Positions 13,719-19,442 of a DNA stretch of 19,442 nt are shown one piece after another. The notes under the pieces are model-generated. The model saw only the letters and a list, made by a program, of their open reading frames with translations. It was not told the origin of the DNA and made no database searches. Made by a program: the position numbers and the translations under genes. The stretch's first letter is position 1. Each line of letters opens with the position of its first letter. Source of the stretch: Methylovulum sp. (GTDB lineage Bacteria; Pseudomonadota; Gammaproteobacteria; Methylococcales; Methylomonadaceae); the NCBI GenBank assembly GCA_016919605.1, contig JACXTQ010000114.1:1-19442 (forward strand), in the 5' to 3' direction.

Positions 13719-15035
13719 TTAATGCGAAAGCGAGCGCAATAAGTTGGCATAATCTTCCGCCATTTTGTGGTCGGCCTCTTTTAGCTCGTTGATACGTTTA
13801 CAGGCATTAATCACCGTCGTATGGTCGCGGCCACCGAACGCATTGCCGATTTCAGGGAAACTGTGGGTGGTTAACTCCCTTGCCAAACACATGGCGACCT
13901 GCCTAGGCCGAGTAATCACTTGTTTGCGGTTTTTGGAAGCCAAATCCGAAATGCGGATTTTGTAATACGCTGCCACGGTTTTCTGGATATTGTCGATGTT
14001 GACCAACTTGTCCTGTAAGGAAAGTAGGTCATGCAAGGCTTCTTTGGTGAATTCGGTGGTGATTTGCCGGCCTGTGAATTGGGCGTTGGCAATTACCCGC
14101 CGCAATGCCCCCTCCAAATCCCGTACGTTAGACGGAATCCGCCTGGAGATAAAAAACGCCACTTCCTGATCCAAATCGACCCCGGCCAATTGCGCTTTTT
14201 TCATCAAGATCGCCGCGCGGGTTTCCATATCCGGCGGTTCTATCGACACCGGCAATCCCCAGCCGAAACGCGATTTTAAACGGTCTTCAAGCCCGATAAT
14301 TTCTTTGGGGTACTTGTCGCAAGTCAACACCACCTGATGCTTTTTTTCCAGCAAGGTGTTGAAGGTGTGGAAAAACTCTTCTTGCGAGCGCTCCTTGCCC
14401 GCAAAAAATTGGATGTCGTCAATCAGCAACACATCGATGGCGCGGTAAAATTGTTTAAACGCTTCGATGGCGTTTTGTTGCAAAGCCTTGACCATGTCTT
14501 GGACAAACCTTTCCGAATGCAGGTAAATAATATTGGCGGATGGATTTCTTTGCAGCACACCATTGCCGATGGCGTGCATCAGGTGGGTTTTACCCAGTCC
14601 AGAACTGCCATAAATCAACAACGGGTTATACGCCTTGCCACTGTTTTCCGTAACCTGCATCGAAGCCGCCCGCGCTAACTGGTTGGACTTGCCCTCGACA
14701 AAATTTTCAAAAGTAAAAGCTTTATTCAGGAAAGTAGGGTTGGGCTTTTTCGCTTCGGCGGGGTTGCTGATTTTGGCCATCGTCAAGGGGATGGCTTTTT
14801 TTGAACCGATTTCCAAAGCCAGCACTAAGGCGCCATTAGAAAATTCATGGATGGTTTCTTCAATTTTGGCAAAGTGATGTTGTTTCACCCAATCCAAGAC
14901 AAAGCGGTTAGGAGCCAGCAAGGTGATGCGCCCCTCGCTTTCGACCGCTTGCAAGGGTCGTATCCACGTGCTGAAATCGGTGCTGGCGATTTCATTTTCA
15001 AGTTTAGCAAGGCAGTTATCCCAAATTGAACTCAT
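13719..15035 (-). CDS. dnaA: Chromosomal replication initiator protein DnaA
   Basis: DnaA binds the TTATCCACA boxes at oriC and opens the origin. I chose the start at 15035 because MSSIWDNCLAKLENEI is the conserved family N-terminus. An in-frame ATG at 15095 would add 20 residues without family character, and neither start has a good ribosome binding site. The protein has 438 residues: domain I (1-75), a short linker (about 80-105), an AAA+ domain with Walker A GSSGLGKT (143-150) and Walker B LLIDDIQFF near 200, then domain IV with GGRDHTTVINAC near the C-terminus, the DnaA-box-binding signature. Transcription runs toward the box arrays. Confidence 0.97.
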   Translation of the reverse strand: MSSIWDNCLAKLENEIASTDFSTWIRPLQAVESEGRITLLAPNRFVLDWVKQHHFAKIEETIHEFSNGALVLALEIGSKKAIPLTMAKISNPAEAKKPNPTFLNKAFTFENFVEGKSNQLARAASMQVTENSGKAYNPLLIYGSSGLGKTHLMHAIGNGVLQRNPSANIIYLHSERFVQDMVKALQQNAIEAFKQFYRAIDVLLIDDIQFFAGKERSQEEFFHTFNTLLEKKHQVVLTCDKYPKEIIGLEDRLKSRFGWGLPVSIEPPDMETRAAILMKKAQLAGVDLDQEVAFFISRRIPSNVRDLEGALRRVIANAQFTGRQITTEFTKEALHDLLSLQDKLVNIDNIQKTVAAYYKIRISDLASKNRKQVITRPRQVAMCLARELTTHSFPEIGNAFGGRDHTTVINACKRINELKEADHKMAEDYANLLRSLSH

Positions 15036-15118
15036 TGAAGTAGATAAGATATTGATTTGTGAGGTAACAGAAACAGGGCTTTTGCCACTCTGCATTATTA
15101 AAACATGTCATTACACAA

Positions 15119-15147
15119 TTGACAGGTCAAGCCGTTTATTCTATCAT
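15119..15147 (+). promoter_or_regulatory. Sigma70-type promoter for rpmH
   Basis: TTGACA (15119-15124), a 17-base spacer and TATCAT (15142-15147, five of six matches to TATAAT). The predicted start is near 15154, about 50 bases before the rpmH ATG. It would drive the whole rightward run from rpmH. Confidence 0.65.
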
Positions 15148-15202
15148 CCAACGTCTTTTTTATCCGTTTTTGATAACATTATCCAAGTAGGCTTGAGCAA
15201 CA

Positions 15203-15337
15203 ATGAAAAGAACATACCAACCCAGCAAAATCAAACGTGTCAGAACCCACGGTTTCCGTTCCAGAATGGCGACAGTCGGTGGCCGCAAGGTGCTGAACTC
15301 ACGCAGAGCGAAGGGTCGTCACAAATTGACAGTATAG
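15203..15337 (+). CDS. rpmH: 50S ribosomal protein L34
   Basis: The 44-residue protein is one of the smallest ribosomal proteins and is missed by length-limited gene calls. MKRTYQPSKIKRVRTHGFRS at the start and GGRKVLNSRRAKGRHKLTV at the end are nearly invariant L34 features. The upstream neighbour is dnaA, divergent, and the downstream one is rnpA, the standard arrangement. A strong promoter lies 56 bases upstream of the ATG, counted from the end of its -10 element. Confidence 0.98.
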   Translation: MKRTYQPSKIKRVRTHGFRSRMATVGGRKVLNSRRAKGRHKLTV

Positions 15338-15345
15338 ATTTGCAT

Positions 15346-15711
15346 TTGACGAACAACGATTTTGGTTTCCCCCCACAGTCTCGGTTAAAAAAACCTGCTG
15401 AATATAAAAAAGTTTTTGCCAAGCCCGTAAAATCGAGTGACCAGTATTTTACCCTGTTGGCAATAAGAAATGATTTGGACCATCCGCGGCTAGGTTTGGC
15501 GATAGCAAAGAAAAATATCAAAAAAGCCGTACACAGAAATATCATTAAACGGACTGTTCGGGAAAATTTTCGGTTACAGCAACAGTTAGGAAACATCGAC
15601 ATTGTTGTTTTAGCCCGCAGGGAAGCCGTCGATGCCCCGCTGGAACTATTAAGAAAGTCATTGGAAAAACACTGGCTTAAGTTGGTAACCCGATGCGCTT
15701 CATACTCATAG
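15346..15711 (+). CDS. rnpA: RNase P protein component
   Basis: It binds the RNase P RNA and helps process tRNA 5' ends. The conserved body is clear: FPPQSRLKKPAEYKKVF at the start, HPRLGLAIAKKNIKKAVHRN, then IIKRTVRENFR. The usual RNR motif reads HRNIIKR here, with Ile in place of the second Arg. No ATG occurs near the N-terminus. In-frame TTG codons at 15346 (121 residues, close to E. coli 119) or 15340 (123 residues) are the only reasonable starts, both within 10 bases of the rpmH stop, so translation is probably coupled to rpmH. The frame stays open far upstream through rpmH and antisense to dnaA, but that part is not RnpA. Confidence 0.93.
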   Translation: MTNNDFGFPPQSRLKKPAEYKKVFAKPVKSSDQYFTLLAIRNDLDHPRLGLAIAKKNIKKAVHRNIIKRTVRENFRLQQQLGNIDIVVLARREAVDAPLELLRKSLEKHWLKLVTRCASYS

Positions 15712-15926
15712 CATTGATAAAGTTTTACAGATACTTTATTAGCCCCTTACTTGGGTCCAACTGCCGTTTTTATCCAAGCTGCTCCCAATATTCCTTAGAG
15801 GCACTGACCCGTTATGGTGCCGCCATTGGCTGCTTTCTCACCCTCAAAAGATTATTGAAATGTCACCCCTTCCACGAAGGGGGCATTGACCCAGTTCCAG
15901 ATAAATTGAGTAATAAGAATGGATAA
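15693..15926 (+). CDS. yidD: Membrane protein insertion efficiency factor YidD
   Basis: YidD is a small membrane-associated protein that assists YidC-dependent membrane protein insertion. The 77 residues carry the family core CRFYPSCSQYSLEAL and the C-terminal CHPFHEGGIDPVP. An amphipathic N-terminus, MRFILIALIKFYRYFISPLL, could peripherally anchor it. It overlaps rnpA by 19 bases and yidC by 8, so the three are translationally coupled. Confidence 0.97.
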   Translation: MRFILIALIKFYRYFISPLLGSNCRFYPSCSQYSLEALTRYGAAIGCFLTLKRLLKCHPFHEGGIDPVPDKLSNKNG

Positions 15927-17619
15927 TTTAAGATTTATACTAGTGCTCACATTTGCGATGCTAGTAGTGTTGATGATGCAAGCTTGGCAGATTGATTATG
16001 GCCCAAAACCCGAAGTTGCCGCAACCGCAGTCACCACCCCCAACCTAGAACCCACCAAACAAGACCTGCCCGCCACGTCCGGTTCGCCTGTGGCCAATAC
16101 GGCAGGAGCCCCCGTAGCGGTAAGCACATCCGGCAAAATAATAACAGTCAAAACGGATGTTGTAGACCTAGAAATTGATTTACAAGGCGGCACTATCCGC
16201 AACATGGATTTGTTGCAATACCCCATGGAAAAAGACAACGCCTTCCTTAACCAAGTCCGTAACTTGGTGGGTTTGCCCATTGCCGAGAAAAACCACGCGC
16301 CTGTGCGCTTGTTCAATAGCCTGCCCAACAAATTGTTCGTGGCCCAAAGCGGCCTGATCGCCGACCAAGGCGCGGCGACCATTGCCGACCATTATAGCGT
16401 TTTTAACAGCGACCAAACCAGCTATACCCTAGAGGCCGGACAAGATGTCCTGACCGTGCCGCTGACTTGGACTGACAACACCGGCCTTAGCGTCACCAAA
16501 TCCTACAGCTTCAAACGTGGCAGCTACGACATCGCCCTAAACCAACACATCGACAACGCTTCAGGTAAAGCTTTGGCTATCCGCCAATATAACCAACTGT
16601 TGCGGGTGCCTGACCACAGCGACCGTGGCAACATGCTCACGGGTGGGATGCGTGCTTACGACGGTGGGGTCATTTATACCCAAAAAGACAAATATAAAAA
16701 AATTAGCTTTGATGATATGGGGGATGGCAACCTTGATGAAGTCACCCAAGGCGGCTGGACGGCTCTGATCCAACATTACTTTGCTTCTGCTTGGATTCCG
16801 CCCGCTAACCAAGAAAATCATTTTTACACCAAAAAACTGCAAGAAGAACACTATGTCATCGGCTCTTATTCGCCTTTAATCACCGTTGACAACAATAGTG
16901 CCGCCGACTTCACCGCACAGCTTTACGCCGGGCCCAAAGTCCAGCCCGTCATGGAAAAAGTCGCCCCCGGCCTTGAGCTGACCGTTGATTACAGCGTTCT
17001 GACCTTCATCGGCAAACCGATTTACTGGCTGCTCAACCAAATCCACGATGTTACCGGCAACTGGGGCTTGGCGATTATCGGCGTGACCTTGTGCATTAAG
17101 CTGTTGTTCTTCCCGCTGTCACAAACCAGCTTCAGATCCATGGCGAAAATGCGCAAAATCCAGCCACGTCTGAAAGAGCTGCAAGAGCGCTTTAAAGATG
17201 ACCGCCAACGCTTCAACACCGAAATGATGGCCTTGTACAAAAAAGAAAAAGCCAATCCCTTAGGCGGCTGTTTCCCCGTTTTGATACAAATCCCCGTGTT
17301 CATGTGCTTGTATTGGGTATTGAGCGAAACCGTCGAATTCCGCCAAGCGCCGTTTATGCTTTGGATACAAGATTTGTCGGTGCAAGACCCGTTTTATGTG
17401 CTGCCGCTCATCATGGGCTTGACCATGAAAATCCAACAAAGCCTTAACCCAGCACCGATAGACCCTATCCAAGCCAAAGTCATGAAGATGTTCCCCTTAG
17501 TCTTCACCGTCTTTTTCCTGTTCTTCCCTGCGGGCTTGGTGCTGTACTGGGTGGTCAACAACACTCTGTCCATTATCCAGCAATGGTACATCACCAAAAG
17601 CATCGTTGAAGACAAGTAA
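15919..17619 (+). CDS. yidC: Membrane protein insertase YidC
   Basis: YidC inserts and folds inner-membrane proteins, alone or with SecYEG. The 566 residues follow the Gram-negative plan: a first membrane segment at about residues 4-22, a low-complexity linker rich in Ala, Thr and Pro, a large periplasmic domain to about residue 350, then the conserved C-terminal core. The core starts GNWGLAIIGVTLCIKLLFFP, has the arginine of TSFRSMAKMRK in the cytoplasmic-side groove, and continues through GGCFPVLIQIPVF to the final hydrophobic hairpin FFPAGLVLYWVVNN. It starts inside yidD and ends 6 bases before mnmE. Confidence 0.98.
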   Translation: MDNLRFILVLTFAMLVVLMMQAWQIDYGPKPEVAATAVTTPNLEPTKQDLPATSGSPVANTAGAPVAVSTSGKIITVKTDVVDLEIDLQGGTIRNMDLLQYPMEKDNAFLNQVRNLVGLPIAEKNHAPVRLFNSLPNKLFVAQSGLIADQGAATIADHYSVFNSDQTSYTLEAGQDVLTVPLTWTDNTGLSVTKSYSFKRGSYDIALNQHIDNASGKALAIRQYNQLLRVPDHSDRGNMLTGGMRAYDGGVIYTQKDKYKKISFDDMGDGNLDEVTQGGWTALIQHYFASAWIPPANQENHFYTKKLQEEHYVIGSYSPLITVDNNSAADFTAQLYAGPKVQPVMEKVAPGLELTVDYSVLTFIGKPIYWLLNQIHDVTGNWGLAIIGVTLCIKLLFFPLSQTSFRSMAKMRKIQPRLKELQERFKDDRQRFNTEMMALYKKEKANPLGGCFPVLIQIPVFMCLYWVLSETVEFRQAPFMLWIQDLSVQDPFYVLPLIMGLTMKIQQSLNPAPIDPIQAKVMKMFPLVFTVFFLFFPAGLVLYWVVNNTLSIIQQWYITKSIVEDK

Positions 17620-17625
17620 CGGCGT

Positions 17626-18969
17626 GTGGCTATTGATTCAGACACTATAGCCGCGATTGCGACACCGCCCGGAAACGGCGGTGTCGGCATCATCCGCATC
17701 TCTGGGTTCGCCGTTCCCAGCCTCATCCAAACCCTGTTTGGCAAACCCCTTCCTCCCCGTTACGCCAGCTACTGCGCTTTTAAAGAAGCCGATGGCAACA
17801 TTATCGACTCCGGTATCGGCCTGTACTTCCCCGCCCCCGCCTCTTACACTGGCGAGCATATCCTCGAACTGCAAGGCCACGGCGGCGTAGTGGTGTTGGA
17901 CATGCTGTTGCGGCGTATCTTAGCATTGGGCACACGTTTGGCCCGCCCAGGTGAATTTACCGAACGCGCCTTCTTAAACAACAAGCTCGATCTGGCCCAA
18001 GCCGAAGCCGTTGCCGACCTGATTGCCAGCAGCACCGAACAATCGGTGCGTTCGGCGCAAAAATCCATGCAAGGCGTGTTTTCCGACCAAATCAACCAAC
18101 TGGTCGAAGAACTGACAGAACTGCGTATCTATGTCGAAGCCGCCATTGATTTTGTCGATGAAGAAATTGATTTCTTAAGCGATGGCGTGGTCGAAAATCG
18201 GCTGGTCAAACTATTGGCGAGGCTGGCGCAAATCCAAAAAACCGCCCAACAAGGCCGCCTGCTGCGCGAAGGCATGACCATCGTCCTAGCAGGCAAGCCC
18301 AACGCGGGCAAATCTAGCCTGCTTAACGCCCTAGCCGGACACGAAGCCGCCATAGTCACCCCCATAGCAGGCACCACCCGCGATGTCCTTAGAGAGCGCA
18401 TCCAGCTTGACGGAATGCCCCTGCACATCATCGACACCGCCGGCCTGCGCGAGAGCGACAACCCTGTCGAACAAGAAGGCATCCGCCGCGCCCGCGAAGA
18501 AATGCGCAAAGCCGACAAAATCCTTCTGCTGATCGATGCCCGCGAACCCGATGATGAAGCTCTGCTCGACACCTTGCCCGATAACGTGGACATCACCCGC
18601 ATTTACAACAAAATAGACCTGCTAGCCAAATCCCCCGCCCTAGAGCAAAACGATGCCGACACCCGCATCTACCTCTCCATCAAAACCGGTGCCGGTATGG
18701 ACTTATTGGCCCGCCACCTCAAGCAAAGCGTTGGCTTTAACGAAGCCACCGACAACGTCTTCATCGCCCGCCGCCGCCACCTAGAAGCCCTGGCCCGCGC
18801 CTACGAATCGGTCGAAACCGCCCTCAGCCAATTACAAATCAACCAAGCCGGTGAACTGGTCGCCGAAGACCTACGCATGGCCCAGCAAAGCCTAGCAGAA
18901 ATTACCGGACAATTTACCTCCGATGATTTATTAGGGAAGATTTTTTCTAGTTTTTGTATTGGAAAGTGA
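17626..18969 (+). CDS. mnmE: tRNA modification GTPase MnmE
   Basis: MnmE with MnmG (not in the window) makes the 5-aminomethyl or carboxymethylaminomethyl group on wobble uridine 34 of certain tRNAs. The 447 residues include the tetrahydrofolate-binding N-terminal domain (DTIAAIATPPGNGGVGIIRI), a helical domain, and an inserted G domain with G1 GKPNAGKS (223-230), the AGTTRD switch (248-253), G3 DTAGL (270-274) and NKID near 328. It ends with the essential C-terminal CIGK (444-447). The start is GTG, set by homology. The last fifteen or so codons are more AT-ending than the body of the gene, which may reflect an integration crossover there. Confidence 0.97.
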   Translation: MAIDSDTIAAIATPPGNGGVGIIRISGFAVPSLIQTLFGKPLPPRYASYCAFKEADGNIIDSGIGLYFPAPASYTGEHILELQGHGGVVVLDMLLRRILALGTRLARPGEFTERAFLNNKLDLAQAEAVADLIASSTEQSVRSAQKSMQGVFSDQINQLVEELTELRIYVEAAIDFVDEEIDFLSDGVVENRLVKLLARLAQIQKTAQQGRLLREGMTIVLAGKPNAGKSSLLNALAGHEAAIVTPIAGTTRDVLRERIQLDGMPLHIIDTAGLRESDNPVEQEGIRRAREEMRKADKILLLIDAREPDDEALLDTLPDNVDITRIYNKIDLLAKSPALEQNDADTRIYLSIKTGAGMDLLARHLKQSVGFNEATDNVFIARRRHLEALARAYESVETALSQLQINQAGELVAEDLRMAQQSLAEITGQFTSDDLLGKIFSSFCIGK

Positions 18970-19129
18970 AGCGGTAAAACAACAACAAACAAGAGCTAAA
19001 CAAAGTCAAGTATAACAATGGCTTTACCTGATTAATCCCTTTTTCATTTGCCCTTAATTGGCTTTTTATTGCATTATGTTTACGCCTAATTTACGCTGTA
19101 CACTTTCTTAGGCGTAAATAGGCGTAAAA
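18970..19129. other. Spacer between mnmE and integrase, probable element end
   Basis: No gene. It is AT-rich and ends with the TAGGCGTAAA repeats. If the mnmE 3' end is the attachment site, this is the first non-coding DNA of the integrated element. Confidence 0.4.
19079..19128. repeat. TAGGCGTAAA repeats before the integrase
   Basis: Two perfect tandem 10-bp copies, TAGGCGTAAA at 19109-19118 and 19119-19128, end just before the integrase ATG. An inverted copy, TTTACGCCTA, is at 19079-19088, 20 bp upstream of the pair. Such sites could bind a regulator of the integrase or be arm-type sites for the recombinase itself. They occupy the place of a ribosome binding site, which I do not see. Confidence 0.7.
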
Positions 19130-19442
19130 ATGAAAATCACTATCGAGAAACGTCCCCTCAGTGACGGCAAAAAATCATTACGGCTGACGTATTACTACGG
19201 CTACACAACGGACGCAGACGGTAAGATCAAGCATCAGCGGAAATATGAAAAGCTCGACTTGCTCATCCATGACAAACCCAGAACCCCCGAAGAAAAACAG
19301 CACAACAAGGAAGCCTTAAGATTGGCGGAGGCCATCAAATCAAAACGCATTGTTGAGGCGCAATCCGGCAAGCATGGGTTTTCTGACAACACCAAAGCGA
19401 AAGCCAGCTTTTTAAACTACTTTAAGAAGGTGATGGAGGAAA
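19130..19442 (+). CDS. Tyrosine recombinase (integrase), N-terminal part only
   Basis: The first 104 residues are present and the frame runs off the window. They contain an arm-DNA-binding domain: MKITIEKRPLSDGKKSLRLT, then RKYEKLDLLIHDKPRTPEEK, then HNKEALRLAEAIKSKRIVEA. This pattern, especially KPRTPEEKQHNKE, is the one I associate with integrases of Bacteroidetes transposons and islands. The start of a core-binding segment follows (FLNYFKKVMEE). The catalytic Arg/His/Tyr domain is outside the window. The ATG at 19130 follows tandem repeats and has no clear ribosome binding site. Being codirectional and 160 bases behind mnmE, it is well placed to have used the mnmE 3' end for integration. 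Confidence 0.82.
   Translation, partial: MKITIEKRPLSDGKKSLRLTYYYGYTTDADGKIKHQRKYEKLDLLIHDKPRTPEEKQHNKEALRLAEAIKSKRIVEAQSGKHGFSDNTKAKASFLNYFKKVMEE

Noticed and set aside
15096..15202. dnaA-rpmH gap as a second origin half
   Set aside because: Only one weak DnaA-box-like word (TTATCCAAG at 15179-15187) and no AT-rich unwinding segment; explained better as the rpmH promoter region.
14923..15345. Long plus-strand reading frame upstream of rnpA (262 codons in all)
   Set aside because: It is antisense to dnaA and then runs through rpmH in another frame. Only the C-terminal part matches RnpA.
1..19442. CRISPR array, tRNA or rRNA genes
   Set aside because: No regular direct repeats with spacers were seen, and no tRNA cloverleaf or rRNA-like conserved sequence was recognised on either strand.

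Overview
The window is the replication-origin neighbourhood of a gammaproteobacterial chromosome. The core set dnaA, dnaN, recF, gyrB points left and the set rpmH, rnpA, yidD, yidC, mnmE points right, a divergent layout typical of Gammaproteobacteria. The protein sequences and the accessory genes (a two-domain multicopper oxidase, a SOUL haem protein) would fit a methanotroph-like lineage such as Methylococcales. That placement is an impression, not a test.

Left part (1-6582), accessory genes: a secreted multicopper oxidase cut by the window edge (minus strand); a membrane protein with a C-terminal spermidine-synthase-like domain; a 39-codon membrane ORF with a good ribosome binding site; a three-BON-domain protein; and a SOUL-family lipoprotein. 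The gaps between them hold interspersed palindromic repeats: three copies of a GAGACGTTGC-type hairpin and one repeat unit of about 120 bp.

Centre (6583-13284), leading-strand genes on the minus strand: dnaN, recF, an AT-rich inserted gene, gyrB and lgt. The inserted gene has a predicted winged-helix domain and a PD-(D/E)XK-like nuclease domain. It is bracketed by two doublets of the perfect palindrome TGTTCCACGTGGAACA, the parS-type ParB binding site. Both doublets have exactly the same 38-bp period. One site lies inside the recF coding sequence and encodes its C-terminal MFHVEH. The doublet near gyrB looks like a decayed copy of the recF 3' end.

Origin (13311-13718): the dnaN-dnaA gap holds eight perfect DnaA boxes plus several variants. 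They form two convergent, helically phased arrays (11-bp and 12-bp periods), next to an AT-rich stretch with DnaA box, GC-rich block and TAA-trio organisation. The dnaA-rpmH gap, where Pseudomonas keeps its origin, has no box cluster, only a strong sigma70-like promoter for rpmH.

Right part (15203-19442): ribosomal protein L34, the RNase P protein, YidD and YidC (membrane insertion) and MnmE (tRNA modification) form a tight run. Just after mnmE begins a tyrosine recombinase with a Bacteroidetes-like arm-binding domain, cut by the window edge. It is preceded by 10-bp repeats, so an integrated element probably starts here and continues beyond the window.
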